Counted from the first letter of the stretch, positions 44,690 to 57,110 are shown. The stretch: 64,000 nt of DNA from Lepus europaeus (GCF_033115175.1 NC_084831.1:43370002-43434001), one strand, 5' to 3'. Notes: generated by a model not told the origin, from the sequence alone. A program made the numbers and translations.

Positions 44690-44920
44690 GTAGCCTCAGA
44701 GAGAGGCAATGGATGAGCGAAGACTTGAGGAGACCTTGGTCTGACTCCTAGATCTGCCGTTCATCAGCTGTGTGATTTGGGGGAGGTTGATTATTTCATC
44801 TCTCTGATTTTTGCTCATAAAAATTCCTACTTTATAGGGTTTTGTATCATTTCTCAGCCTTTGGCTAAGATTAAATAAATTTTTTTAAATGTCTTACTCA
44901 TAATAGGTGCTGAATTATTA
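44690..44920 (+). mobile_element. MIR containing a U2-like insert
   Basis: CATCAGCTGTGTGATTTGGG and TTTATAGGGTTTTG are MIR; the core is broken by a U2-like stretch at 44846-44871. Confidence 0.6.
44846..44871 (+). pseudogene. U2 snRNA 5'-end fragment
   Basis: ATCATTTCTCAGCCTTTGGC and the following TAAGAT match the conserved 5' end of U2 snRNA with two transitions and one deletion. Too short for a working gene; chance cannot be excluded. Confidence 0.45.
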
Positions 44921-44934
44921 TCACTGACTTTTTA

Positions 44935-45167
44935 AAAAAGGATTTATTTATTTGAAAGAGTTACACGGGGGGGGGGGGGATTTTCCACCCACTGGTTCAC
45001 TCCCTAAATGGCTACAATGGCCAGGGCTGGGTCAGGCTGAGGCCAGGAGTCAGGAGCTTCTTCCAAATTTCCCATGTGAATACAGGGTCCCAAGCCCTTG
45101 AGCCATCTTCTGCTGCTTTCCCAGGAACATCAGCAGGAGCTGGATCAGAAATGGAACAGCTGGGCCT
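44935..45167 (-). mobile_element. CSINE form A, tail-side part of a split copy
   Basis: A G13 run at 44967-44979 replaces the GA tract. Interrupted at 45168 by another copy; resumes at 45516-45575. Confidence 0.88.
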
Positions 45168-45201
45168 TTTTTTATTATTTATTTGAAAGAGTTACACACA
45201 T

Positions 45202-45263
<62 letters not shown>

Positions 45264-45515
45264 CTTTCACACATTGGTTCACTCCCCAGTTGGCCGCAAG
45301 GGCCGGAACTGAGCTGGTCCAAAGTCAGGAGCTTCCTCAGGGTCTCCCACATGGGTGCAAGGGCCCAAGGACTTGGGCCATCTTCCACTGCTTTCCCAGG
45401 CCATAGTAGAGAGTTAGATCAGAAGTGGAGCAGCTGGAACTTGAACCAGCGCCCATATGGGATGCCAGCACTGTAGGCGGTGGCTTTACCTGCTATGCCA
45501 CAGAGCTGGATCCAG
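45168..45515 (-). mobile_element. CSINE form A nested in another CSINE
   Basis: Same orientation as its host. TSD CAGCTGGGCCT (45157-45167) versus CAGCTGGGTCT (45516-45526). (AC)n then (GA)n at 45193-45260. Confidence 0.92.
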
Positions 45516-45575
45516 CAGCTGGGTCTTAAACCAGCATCCATATGGGCTTCACCTGCTACGCCACAATGCTGGCTC
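45516..45575 (-). mobile_element. CSINE form A, head-side part of the split copy
   Basis: CAGCTGGGTCTTAAACCAGC to CACAATGCTGGCTCC. Confidence 0.85.
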
Positions 45576-45599
45576 CTATTATTTAACTTTTACAATTAT

Positions 45600-45790
45600 T
45601 CTTTAAAAATAATTCAGCTTTATAACTGTAAAGTGGTGATAATAATCCAAATTTTGAAATGGTTGTGTGAGGATTCTAGATAATGTTAAGGATAGAGCCT
45701 GGCAGGGCCCTGGGTAGGTACTCAACTGGACTTAGAGGAGCTGCTGCTATTACTGTTAATATTGTTGTCACTGTAATTTTACCTGAAGAA
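45600..45790 (+). mobile_element. MIR
   Basis: GTAAAGTGGTGATAATAATCC and AGAGCCTGGCAGGGCCCTGGGTAGGTACTCAA. Confidence 0.65.
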
Positions 45791-46239
45791 AAGCAAGGCT
45801 GGGAAGAACAATCCAGCTTTCACCATCCTGTGCTCAAAGAAAAATAGCCCAGAGAATCACTCCTGAACCTCCCTCTATCTTATTTTTAAAAATCACATTG
45901 ACGAGCATTGATTCCCCTCCCACTGATGAGAGACAGAAATAGAACCAAAGAGGAGACAGGAAGGAGCAACAAGAAAGAGGAATGACTCACTGGCTACTTG
46001 AGGAAGGAGACCAAGTCATCAGAAGCAATCAATTCACTTGTGTGCAACAGACATTCATTGAGCTTTTCGTATGGACAAGAGTGTTATGCCAGAGACTGGA
46101 CACCAGAGTATGCAAGCCACTGCTATGGCCTTTGCAGACCTGGGGAAGGGGAACGGGAGCTAATGTCAACTGAAACCTGCTTTGTTAAGTGCTGCATCTG
46201 CGGGACCTCCTTTATTTTTTGTAGTAACAAGATAAAATT

Positions 46240-46430
46240 ACAAATTGAGCACTGCTGTGTGCCATTTTATTTAATTTTCAAAACAGCCTTCTGAAATACA
46301 GTTATCTGTGTTCACAGATGAGAAAAAAAATCACACAATTTGCCTAAGATCTTACAGCCAGTTCCCAACAGACTGACATTCAAACTTGGGTCTGTCTGAT
46401 TCCAAGGCCTGTGCTCTTTCCAGGACACCC
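46240..46430 (-). mobile_element. MIR
   Basis: TTGAGCACTGCTGTGTGCCA, CACAGATGAGAAAAA and TCTGTCTGATTCCAAGGCCTGTGCTC. Confidence 0.75.
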
Positions 46431-46469
46431 TTCACTCTAACTCATTGCTTTTCATGTTTATATCAGCCC

Positions 46470-46604
46470 GCAGCAGGACAAGTTACAATCTCTATTTTAT
46501 GTTCAAGTTGACTAAATGTCACAGAAGTAAATTGCTACAGTCGTAAGTCATTTAGAGACAGAGTCAGAATTTAAATTCCATCATTTGACTAAAGCTTATG
46601 CATT
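46470..46604 (-). mobile_element. MIR fragment
   Basis: TTTTATGTTCAAGTTGACTAAATGTCACAG, degraded, ending at a SINE. Confidence 0.45.
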
Positions 46605-46605
46605 T

Positions 46606-46877
46606 TCTTAAAGATTATTTACTTATTTATTTGTATGGCAGAATTAGAGAGACAGAGACATAGAGAGATATCTTCCATTTGCTGGTTCACTCTAGAACTC
46701 CATCTGAGTCTCCCACACAAGTGGCAGAGACCCAAGCACTTGGGCCATCTTCTGCTGCTTTCCCAGGAACATTAGCAGGAAGCTAGGTCAGAAATGGAGC
46801 AGCCAGGACTCAAACCAGCATCCATTTGGGATGCTTGTGTTGCAGTCAGTGGCTTAAGCTGCTGGGCCACACCAGCC
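46606..46877 (-). mobile_element. CSINE form A, internally shortened
   Basis: The ATGGCC...CAGGAGCC block is missing between GGTTCACTC and TAGAACTCC. Confidence 0.85.
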
Positions 46878-47592
46878 TCAGCCTGTGCACTTTCAACACA
46901 GCCTGTAGCCCAGCCAGACTACGTGTCCTCGATCCTCCTCAGCCCATCAGGACAAGACCCAGTTCATTCTTCAGCCTTGTAGATGTTCTCCAGGATGGCT
47001 AAGGCTTCCAGGGATCAAAAATCTCTCTTCCACCAGAGCATAAGGTTGGAAATCACCAGCAAAGCTTAAATGAAATGTTGTGTCAGGCACACTGGTGTTC
47101 AACTCATGTTTCATCCAACACGTAACCCTTCAGTTCATGGTGGTTTCTTTCTGGTCTCCAACATGCTATGCTCATTTCTTCTGCTTATTTCTGTTCGCAC
47201 TACTCTCTCTACCATATATGATCTCTCCCAGCTTTTCTTCTTGTCTTAAATTGAATTATAAAATTGCAAGGAAATGTAGAAGCTATTTAATCAACCCTCT
47301 CAAAATAGCATTTCTTTCCATAGCAGACTTGTGTTGTTTTTCCAATATTGGACACTCACCACTTCTCAAGGCAGCCACTCCACTAATGGACAGTTCTGAC
47401 TATTAGAACTTTTCTTCCTGTGCCTGAGCTGAAATCTACATGTGGTCATTTCTATCCATTGCTTTAACTGTGTTCTCTGGAGACACAATTCTTCATTCAT
47501 GTGGTAGCCCTCCAAATATTTAAATCCTTAATTGTGTTTAACTCTTAGAGTTTATAAAGCTTTTTTTTATTATTATCTCAGCTAAATCTTTT

Positions 47593-47934
47593 TTTTTTTT
47601 AATTTTTGACAGGCAGAGTGGACAGTGAGAGAGAGAGACAGAGAGAAAGGTCTTCCTTTTGCCGTTGGTTCACCCTCCAATGGCCGCCGCGGTAGGCACG
47701 CTGCGGCCAGCGCACCGCGCTGTTCCGATGGCAGGAGCCAGGTGCTTATCCTGGTCTCCCATGGGGTGCAGGGCCCAAGCACTTGGGCCATCCTCCACTG
47801 CACTCCCTGGCCACAGCAGAGAGCTGGCCTGAAAGAGGGGCAACCGGGACAGAATCGGTGCCCCGACCGGGACTAGAACCTGGTGTGCGGCGCCGCAAGG
47901 CGGAGGATTAGCCTACTGAGCCGCGGCGCCGGCC
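47593..47934 (-). mobile_element. CSINE form B, full length
   Basis: Exact 15-bp TSD TCAGCTAAATCTTTT at 47578-47592 and 47935-47949. Confidence 0.96.
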
Positions 47935-48128
47935 TCAGCTAAATCTTTTAAAAACCCTGAAAGAAGACCAATATCTCCATTCCACTGAAGGAGCAACTGA
48001 AACTTGAACAGGTGGTATGACAGCCAGTGATGAAAAGGGCTTAAATAAAGCCAAGTCTTTTGTCTCCAAGAGATCAAAGTTCTTTTCACAAAGATTCATC
48101 ACTGATTTTAAAAAATTTATTTATTTGA

Positions 48129-48454
48129 GGGGCCAGTGCTGTGGCTTGGCAAGTAAAGCTGCCGCCTACAGTGCTGGCATCACATATGGGCACCGGTTCA
48201 AGTCCTAGCTGCTCCACTTCTAACCCAGCTTCCTGCTGATGCACCTGGGAGAGCAATGGAAGATGACCCAAGTACTTGGGCCCCTGCATCCATGTGGGGG
48301 ACCTGGAGGAAGCTCCTGGCTCCTGGCTTTGGTCCAGCCCATTGTAGCCATCTAGGGAGTGAACCAGCAGGTAGAAGGTCTCTCTCTCTCACTCTGCCTC
48401 TCTGTCTCTTTCTCTCTCTGTAATTCAGACTTCCTAATAAATAAATAAATCTTA
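48129..48454 (+). mobile_element. CSINE form A inserted into the tail of an older inverted CSINE
   Basis: TSD AAAAAATTTATTTATTTGA at 48110-48128 and 48455-48473 is itself CSINE tail sequence. Confidence 0.94.
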
Positions 48455-48473
48455 AAAAAATTTATTTATTTGA

Positions 48474-48763
48474 AAGTCAGAGAGACACAAAGAGAAACAA
48501 AGAGACATTCATCACCTATTGGTTCATTACCCAAATGCTCACAACAGCCAGGGCTGGGCCAGGCCAAAGCCAGAAGACTGGAACTCAGTCCAGGTTTCCC
48601 ATGTGGTGACAGGAACCCAGTACTTGAGCTAACATCTGCTACCTCCCAGGGTGTGCATTGGCAGTAAGCTGAAATCAGAAGTGGAGCCAAGACTCAAATC
48701 CAGGCATATGGGATGTGGGCATCTTGAATGGTGTCTTAACTGTTGTGTAAAACGCCTGCCTCA
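48474..48763 (-). mobile_element. CSINE, old copy (tail split at 48106-48128)
   Basis: ACCCAAATGCTCACAACAGCC and AGACTCAAATCCAGGCA; host of the plus-strand insertion. Together the two form an inverted pair. Confidence 0.82.
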
Positions 48764-48954
48764 TTACTGATGTTTTAAATCACCTGTTACAGGGTCTTTG
48801 ACAATTAGCAGAATAACCAGAACAGGGAAGAGAACTTGAATCCAATGGAAGGAAGGAAGATGTTTGTTGAGCCCTGGGGGTAGAAGGAATAGCACCACTC
48901 TCTTTAAATATCTAAAGAACCTGAAGAACCTCCATTCTCCTTTCTTTTCTTTCA

Positions 48955-49020
48955 AATCTTCACTAGGTACTGATTCACTTGATTTGAATCTTAATCTTAA
49001 TCTTCACTAGGTACTGATTC
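48955..49020 (+). repeat. 22-bp local direct repeat
   Basis: AATCTTCACTAGGTACTGAT plus TC occurs exactly at 48955-48976 and 48999-49020, with AATCTT units between. Confidence 0.9.
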
Positions 49021-49218
49021 TGTGCCAAGACAAGCAGATGAATACAACCCAGCACTTGCTTAAAGTGTACAGAGTCTGTTTACAGAAGACAAACATGCAT
49101 TGGTTGGAAGTTCTGCAGCAGGAAAGGCCCCTTCCCATGGAGTCCACCTTGCACCTTGAGGAGCTCCTTTGGAGTTCAGTTCAGCACAGCAGTTTCCCTG
49201 ACCATTGTGACAAAGTCA

Positions 49219-49732
<514 letters not shown>

Positions 49733-49794
49733 CATGTGCTTCTCTTTTGTAGCACAAATCCGGTATAATTTTTGTTTATTTGTGAAATTATTTG

Positions 49795-49930
49795 ATTAAC
49801 GTTTGCTTCCCCTGCCATACTACAAGTGCTAGAAGAACAGGGCATCTAGTTTTGCAGACTATTGTGTCTCTAGCACCTGGCACAGCACCTGGCACTTAGA
49901 ACTGGAATGTTCCAATTAATAACCTGTTGA
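49795..49930 (+). mobile_element. L2 3' end
   Basis: CTAGCACCTGGCACAGCACCTGGCACTTAG then TAACCTGTTGAA. Confidence 0.6.
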
Positions 49931-49944
49931 AAGGAGGGATCTAG

Positions 49945-50302
49945 GCCGGCGCCGCAGCTCACTAGGCTAATCCTCCACCTGCGGTGCAAGCACCCTGGTT
50001 CTAGTCCCGGTTGGGGTGCCGGATTCTGTCCTAGTTGCCCCTCTTCCAGTCCAGCTCTCTGCTGTGGCCTGGGAAGGCAGTGGAGGATAGCCCAAGTGCT
50101 TGGGCCCTGCACCTGCATGGGAGACTAGGAGGAAGCACCTGGCTCCTGGCTTCAGATCAGTGCAGCACGCCGGCCATAGTGGCCATTTGGGGGGTGAACC
50201 AAAGGAAGGAAGACCTTTCTCTCTGTCTCTCTCTCTCTCACTGTCTAACTCTGCCTGTCAAAAAAAAAAAAAAGAAGGAAGGAAGGAAGGAGGGAGGGAA
50301 GG
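49945..50302 (+). mobile_element. CSINE form B with GGAA tail repeat
   Basis: TSD AAGGAGGGATCTAG at 49931-49944 and 50303-50316. The A tail continues as (GGAA)n/(GGAG)n, 50272-50308. Confidence 0.94.
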
Positions 50303-50329
50303 AAGGAGGGATCTAGTGGGTCAGATGGG

Positions 50330-50790
50330 TCTTTCTAAAATCCAAACCTTGCCTCACCCTGGATCTAAACACCTTCCCTGGCCTCCCACAACCCACAGGA
50401 CGGGACTAAGCTTCATAGCAGATCCTTCAGGATCTAGCTCAGGCTTCCTGTTCCTTCCCTCATGTTCTTTGAACGAAAGAGCTCCAGCTTTGCCTGACTA
50501 GCTGTGGTTCCCAAACATGTCGCTTCCTCACACTCCTGGGCCTTTGCCTGCACTACCCCTTCCCTTTTACGATTCACAGCCTTATTCAAAGGTCTTCTCC
50601 GAAGGTTTCCCTGAGCTCCTTTTCCCCTCACAAAGTAACTTTCTTCTCTGCTCTGTAGCCACTCTGAAATTCTAGTGAGCTTTCTGTCTTCGGCTCATAG
50701 TTCCATTCACCAACAGCCTTATGAAGTGCCTACTATGTGTAGATGCTACAGTTGATGGCCTAGGACTGAGCTAAGTGTGATTGTGTCTCA
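50330..50790 (+). mobile_element. L2
   Basis: CTTGCCTCACCC, GGCCTTTGCCTGCACTACCCC and TTATTCAAAGGTCTTCTCCGAAGG follow the L2 order. Confidence 0.6.
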
Positions 50791-51479
50791 AGGTGCTCAT
50801 TGCCTGAAACAGAAGACAGATAAACCAGTGTGCAGGGATATAATGCTCTCTAGAATTTCAGAGTTGGTAAGAATATGGCCTAGGAGAGCATGCATTTGTG
50901 TTACTCTCACCTTTTTTTTGGTTCCTTTCCATGCTACAGACAGAGAGAGGGAGGGCCAGAGCAGTGACAGAAACTGGGAGATCACATGCTGAGAGTTATC
51001 TCTGGGGCCTTGCATATGGGCTCCTCCAACCAGACCCCTTTTTCTGCCTCCTTTCACTCATCAATATACAACCCCCAAGCCAAAGTAGGGGTCGGGATGA
51101 TGAGTGCCAGAGAGGCAGGTAATGGGAGCTTTCCAGTTGGCTCTCCCCTGCTGCACCCTCTGACACACAGCTGCTCAGCTCCAAGTCCTTGGTATCGGGA
51201 AGCAGCTGGGAGCTGAGGCATATGTCCCTTGGGAATGGGAAGAAGCTGGAAGGAGAGAGCTTTTCAGGAAGGAGCCTGGAGAAGCAGGGGAATGATGAGC
51301 GGTGAAATGGTCACTGGAGCTGGCTTGAGGTCACACCCATCTGTCCTCAGCAGATTGGCCACACCACAGTGTAGAGCACACCCTGCAATTTATATCTTTC
51401 TTGTAGCATTTCACTGGATCCTGACAATGACATGTGATGCAGACTTTTTAGAACCAGAGGAAATCAATCTTAGAGCTCA

Positions 51480-51640
51480 TCCAGTGTGACTGCTTTATTT
51501 TACAAACAGGGAAACCAAGACACAGACCCTCAGTGACTTTCCCAAGGTCACACAGCTACTTACTTTTCAGCTGGTCTGGGACTCAAATCCAAATATTCTG
51601 ACTCAACTTTTAGTGCTCTTTCTAGCCCTCCATGTATCAT
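51480..51640 (-). mobile_element. MIR
   Basis: TTACAAACAGGGAAACCAAGAC and TTTCCCAAGGTCACACAGCTAC, close to the inverted consensus. Confidence 0.85.
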
Positions 51641-51692
51641 TGTCACTGCCAATTTATGGATGAGAAAGTGCAGTCCAAGAATACATAGGTGC

Positions 51693-52017
51693 GGGGCCAG
51701 CGCCATGACACACTAGGTTAATCCTCCGCCTGCGGTGCCAGCATCCCATATAGGCACTGGGTTCTAGTCCTGGTTACTCCTCTTCCAGGCCAGCTCTCTG
51801 CTGTGGCCTGGGAAGGCAGTGGAGGATGGCCCAAGTGCTTGGACCCTGCACCCACATGGGAGACCAGGAGGAGGCATCTGGCACCTGGCTTTGGATCGGC
51901 ACAGCTCCATTTGGGGCTTAGCGGCCATTTGGGGAGTGAACCAATGGAAGGAAGACCTTTTTCTCTGTCTCTCTCACTGTCTATAACTCTACCTGTCAAA
52001 AAAAAAAAAAAAAAAAA
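51693..52017 (+). mobile_element. CSINE, form B tail with form A-like middle
   Basis: Exact TSD AAGAATACATAGGTGC at 51677-51692 and 52018-52033. AGGTTAATCCTCCGCC head, but TTTGGGGAGTGAACCAATGG body. Confidence 0.95.
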
Positions 52018-52599
52018 AAGAATACATAGGTGCAGTAACTGGTTGGATCCTTGAGGGCAGAGAGCAGGACAGGAGTCCCTGGAATCTGGGACTAAGGACC
52101 ACAGAGCACTTCCCCGCCCTCTGTAAACTTAGGTGCCTCTGAAGTCTGAGTCAGGCGGCACCTCTTCTGGGAAGTCTTGGACCCAGTGTCAAAATTCATC
52201 ACCATTCCTTCTAGCCTTCCACAGAATGCACGTGGACCTCTCTTTGAGCAACAGCAGAGCTCCGACTAGTAGAGCTGGAAGGCCCCTTCTGAGAACAATC
52301 CATTCCACACAAACATTTACTGAGTCTACACTGGGCTGTGCATAAGCCTCATGTGATCCCTGCCCTTGGCACTTTCATGGCTTAGTGGGAAAGTTACCAC
52401 CCACGGGACAAATCCCATGGCATGTTCACCCAGGGTCAACTCCCTCATTTTACAGATGGAAGCTTACGCCCAGATGGATGAGTACCCTGTATTCTTACTT
52501 TGGGGTTAGTCTCTCAGACATAACCCTCCAAAACTCTCACAGATAGGACTACTGATTTCCACTTAGACAAAGGCACTACATTTTACTTCAAGCAGATAG

Positions 52600-52850
52600 A
52601 CTGAAGGTCATAGGGCTTCCTTTCATTGTTCCTCAATGCATCTGGCATATTTAGGTGTTCAGTAAATACTTTTTGCATGAATGGATCACAGCACCTGCAT
52701 CAGGGATTTGTTTCCATTCCCACCTGTATCTTTCTCATCTAAACCGTGGAAGAGAGGCTGTGCCTTGTCATTTCTGTACCCTCAATTATCTATAGCAATG
52801 CTTGGTTCCAACAATATTGAATTAACAAAAGAATGAATGAGAGAAGAGTA
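52600..52850 (+). mobile_element. L2 3' ends, two adjacent
   Basis: CTGGCATATTTAGGTGTTCAGTAAATAC and later CCTCAATTATCTATAGCAATGC ... AATGAATGAGAG. Confidence 0.5.
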
Positions 52851-52912
52851 ATAGTACAATGTTTATTGCTCTAAATAAGAAAGATGTCATCCCCCAAACA
52901 TGCACCCTTCTC

Positions 52913-53229
52913 TTTTTTAAAAATTTATTTATATATTTTCACTTTCTTTGAAAGAGACAGAAAAATCCTCCATCTGTTTGTTTACTCCCCAGATGCCCAC
53001 AACAGCTCAGGCTGAACCAGGTCAAAGTCAGGAGGCTGGGGCTTAATCTGAATCTCCCACATGGGTGGCAGGGCCCCCAAGGACTTGAGCCATCACCTGC
53101 TGCCTCCCAGCATATGCATTAGCAGGAAGCTGGATTGGAAGTGGAGCCAGGAATCAAACTTGGGCACTTTGATACTAGATGTGGATATCCCAAGGGGCAT
53201 TTTAACCACTTCACCAAATACTTGCCCAC
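52913..53229 (-). mobile_element. CSINE, old copy
   Basis: ACTCCCCAGATGCCCACAACAGC, GGAATCAAACTTGGGCAC, ending TACTTGCCCAC. Confidence 0.8.
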
Positions 53230-54089
53230 ACCCCTCTTCTTGACACCTCTCTTCCTTGGCTTCTGTGAAATCTCGCTTCACTGCTTCTTCCCCTTCATCT
53301 CTGCCTGCTCCTGTTCTGCCTCCACCACTGGTTTCTTGGCTGCCTCTGGGCCTTCACTTCCAAGTTGCAGGTGGAAATTTCCAACTGTTTGCTGGACATC
53401 TCCACTTAGTCTGAATCCCCCTGACATGGTCATGGTTGACTATTCATTACGACCTATTTCATTTCTGTCTTCTCCAGCCCCTTTATGAGCACCCTACATG
53501 TATCTGGGCACACAGGAGGTATTCTAGAGATGCCTGCTGAACAAACCACCACCCATAACATCCCAGTGCCTGGCACCGACCAATTTAGCATGAGAGTTGC
53601 AAACCCACTTCCTCTTCACTCTTTTTGCCTCCAAATTGACATCAGCACCAATCGCAGCATTCTGAGAAGGCTCTCTGAGGCATTCACTTAATTTGACACC
53701 TGCTGTACCTTTTATGTGACTCATCCAACTCTCCTTCAACACAGGAAGATATGGAAAGAAAAACAAGGTGGGAGAAGGCCAAGAGGAAAAAGAGAGGCTT
53801 GGAACAAGATTAGACTTAATCTATCCCCAGGTGATAGCAAGTAAAAGGAAATGAAGAAAGTCCAATCTGGTCCTCAGAACCTGCAAGTGATAAAAACAGG
53901 ACTCTCGTCTAATAGACAATTCCCAAAAGCCAAACAGGCAATAAATCCAAAGGCAACTGTTCAATAAGGAATCAGATAGATGTGATTTGAAATGATGAGA
54001 TACCATTTCTTACCAATTGAATTAAATATTTACATATTTATTTAATCCTAATTACATGACTAAGATAATATTCAATTCTCACAAAGGTA

Positions 54090-54640
54090 AAGTAAAATGG
54101 GGATTTCACTACTGAGAATGTGCCTGAAGGAAATCATCTAAAACCCAGATAAAGGGTTATAAACAAGGCTGCTTGCTGCAACGTTATTCTGAACAGCTTC
54201 TCACTGGAATGTAGCTAAATGTCAAACAATGAGGAAAACTAAGCTTTGAGAGAACAGAGATTGGGTCTTTTCTTTTACCTCCCCGTCTAGAAGTGTCTGA
54301 AACACAGTAAGTGCAACAAATACTGTTGAGTGAACAAACGAATGAATATGGTAGGGTACAATGAAGACCTCAAAACATACTCACAAAGATCGTATAGTGA
54401 TGTCAGTTATCCTTGTGTTGTAAAGTTAAGTAAACTAACTAAATAAATAAGGCAGGACTATAAAATCAAGTATACAGTATGACCTCAACTAGGTGAAAAT
54501 TTCAAAGTAAAGAAACTAGAAAAAAGTTGTGCAAAATGTGAACAATATTTTGCTACACGTTGCTGTAATTTAAGCATATTTTTATAATAATCAAATATTA
54601 CTTTTAGAATTAAGATAAAACTAAATCCCCAGTAAGTACT
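54090..54640 (+). mobile_element. Ancient L1M 3' end, with L2 piece inside
   Basis: TGCCTGAAGGAAATCATC, TGCTGCAACGTTATTCTGAAC and ATGTCAAACAATGAGG are L1M-like; 54262-54345 is an L2 3' end ending GAACAAACGAATGAAT. Confidence 0.5.
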
Positions 54641-55659
54641 GGTATTTGCTCTTATTACTAGTGCAGAGAGAAGGAAGTATAGAAAAACATGGACCATCCA
54701 TGAACTGATTATTGCAGCTGAATGAAGCAGTTTCATGTAGCACTTATTCTCCCTACTTGAGTACACATTTGAAATTTTCCATAATAAACAATCTAAAAAA
54801 TAGGAACGTCTGAAACCGCACAGCAACTAGGGAGAGCACAAGCAGTTCCACTGCCATTGGGGTGTAAAATTATCTCCTGGATTCTGAGATGCCCACTGTT
54901 ACACTTTTTAGTGTCTCTGAAATAAGGGTGTATCTTATTGATAACATCTTCCAGTCTCTGAAAATACCAGGTGGAGGGAAGGCAGGAAGTAAGGTGGGAG
55001 CAGGATCATGCAGATCTTGCATGCCAAGGCTCTTGCTGGACATCATCCTGAGAGAACAGGGAGCCACTGAGGGGAGCAGTGAGGCCCAACACAGGACCTG
55101 TCACCGGAGAACATGCAGTGAACGTGTATGCTAAATGAAGTGGTAAAGCTGTTGACGATCTGGACACTGCTGCTTATGCCAAGGGCCAAGGGATCTTGCC
55201 CTTTCTGGGGAAAGTGCTTGAGGGCTTGCTCTACCCTGCACCTGGTCATCTCGTGAGCTCCAGTCTTCTCTCCAGGTCTGAACGGAAAAACCACTGGATT
55301 GTCTATTAAAGTGGTTTTTCTCCCTTACACCCCCATTACTCCCATTTTCCTGATATTAATAAACATTTCCCCAAGATCTCAGCCAGCACCATACCAGATA
55401 TGATGATCCACAGTCTGGGTCCCACAGCACCTTTTACATAACATCTCAGAGCTTGGAGCCTGGCCCAGGGACCTACTTCTGAATTCATTTCCAAATGGAG
55501 AGACACAGGAGTTAACACAAAGAGGGCAGGGAAGAGATTAGTGTGAACTCCTGTGTGGAATTCTGGAACTTAACAAGAAAGAGAAATCAGGAGCCCAGAT
55601 GGCCACCCTGCCCTGGACTGTGCTTTCCCTCTGATCTCATAGATGTATTCTCTTGAGAG

Positions 55660-55760
55660 TTAGCCTGAGTCACCACAGCAGACACATCCCCTGAGGATCA
55701 TTTGCATACAGGTGCCAGTGTATTCCAAAAATAGGATCACACTCAGCTCTGCAAGGCAAA
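55660..55760. promoter_or_regulatory. Possible transcription-factor site cluster
   Basis: TGAGTCA (AP-1 consensus, 55666-55672) and ATTTGCAT (POU octamer, 55700-55707) within 45 bases in unrepeated intron DNA. Motif matches only. Confidence 0.2.
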
Positions 55761-55966
55761 TGCCTTGAAATTTATTTAGAGGGACAGGAGGACAACCATA
55801 GGAAGAGGAAGAACCTGTCACAAGCAGTTTGGTGATAGGAAAGTAGCCATGCTACACAGGTGAGAATCTGGGTATGATTTCATTCTACTACTAACTTGCT
55901 TTGTGAGCTCACCAATACCTTCTAACCTGGGCTTTGAAATTTGCATCTTTAAAATTGAAGTATTGG

Positions 55967-56330
55967 GGCCGGCGCCGCGGCTCACTAGGCTAATCCTCCG
56001 CCTTGCGGCGCCGGCACACCGGGTTCTAGTCCTGGTTGGGGCACCGGATTCTGTCCTGGTTGCCCCTCTTCCAGGCCAGCTCTCTGCTGTGGCCAGGGAG
56101 TGCAGTGGAGGGTGGCCCAAGTCCTTGGGCCCTGCACCCCATGGGAGACCAGGATAAGCACCTGGCTCCTGCCATCGGATCAGCGCGGTGCGCAGGTTGC
56201 AGCGCGCCAGCCGCAGTGGCCATTGGAGGGTGAACCAACGGCAAAGGAAGACCTTTCTCTCTGTCTCTCTCTCTCTCACTGTCCACTCTGCCTGTCAAAA
56301 AAAAAATTTTTTTTAAAAAGTAAAAAAAAA
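55967..56330 (+). mobile_element. CSINE form B, full length
   Basis: TSD AAAATTGAAGTATTGG at 55951-55966 and 56331-56346, exact. CpG-rich head and middle. Confidence 0.96.
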
Positions 56331-56346
56331 AAAATTGAAGTATTGG

Positions 56347-56667
56347 AGCGGGTGCTGTGGTGTAGCAGGTAAAGCCACTGCCTGCAGTGCCGACATCTCA
56401 TATGGGCACCGGTTTGAGTTCCGGCTGTTCCACTTCCGATCCAGCTCTCTGCTATGGCCTGGGAAAGCAGCAGAAGATGGCCCAAGTCCTTGGGACCCCA
56501 AACCTGTGCTGGAGACCCGGAAGAAGCTCCTGCCTTCAGATCAGCATAGCTCCAGCTGTTGTAGCCAATTGGAGAGCGAACCAGCAGATGGAAGACCTCT
56601 CTCTCTCTGCCTCTCCTTCTCTCTATATATAACTCCTTCAAATAAATAAATAAATCTTTTAAAAAAT
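56347..56667 (+). mobile_element. CSINE form A at the same target site
   Basis: Follows immediately; its 3' TSD AAAATTGGAGTACTA (56668-56682) is a diverged third copy of the same target. Confidence 0.94.
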
Positions 56668-56803
56668 AAAATTGGAGTACTAGACTAAATGAGTTTTAGG
56701 GCCCCTTCTAGCTCTAAGGAGTTAGGAAATAACAACTGTAATAAAACAATAATCACTAACATGAAAATTGAGTACTTACTGCTAGGCACTGTGACAAGTG
56801 TAC

Positions 56804-57109
56804 TTTTTTTTTTTTTTTAATTTATTTGACAGATAGAGTTAGACAGTGAGAGAGACAGAGAAAGGTCTTCCTTCCATTGGTTCACCCCGCAAATGGCCGC
56901 TACGGCTGGAGCTACACCGATCCAAAGCCAGGAGCCAGGTGCTTCTTCCTCATCTCCCACGTGGGTGCAGGCGCCCAACACTTGAGCCATTCTCCACTGC
57001 CTTCCCGGGCCACTGCAGAGAGTTAGACTGGAAGAGGAGCAACTGGGACTCGAACCTGGTGCCCATATGGGCACCACAGGCAGAGAATTAACCAAGTGAG
57101 CCACGGCTC
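56804..57109 (-). mobile_element. CSINE form B-like
   Basis: TTTGACAGATAGAGTTAGACAG; head AACCAAGTGAGCCACGGCTC, first bases missing. Confidence 0.9.
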
Positions 57110-57110
57110 A

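Noticed and set aside
53221..53400. Pyrimidine-rich CTTCTTCC stretch as a coding exon on either strand
   Set aside because: No splice-flanked frame or family similarity; it reads as a degraded L2-type segment.
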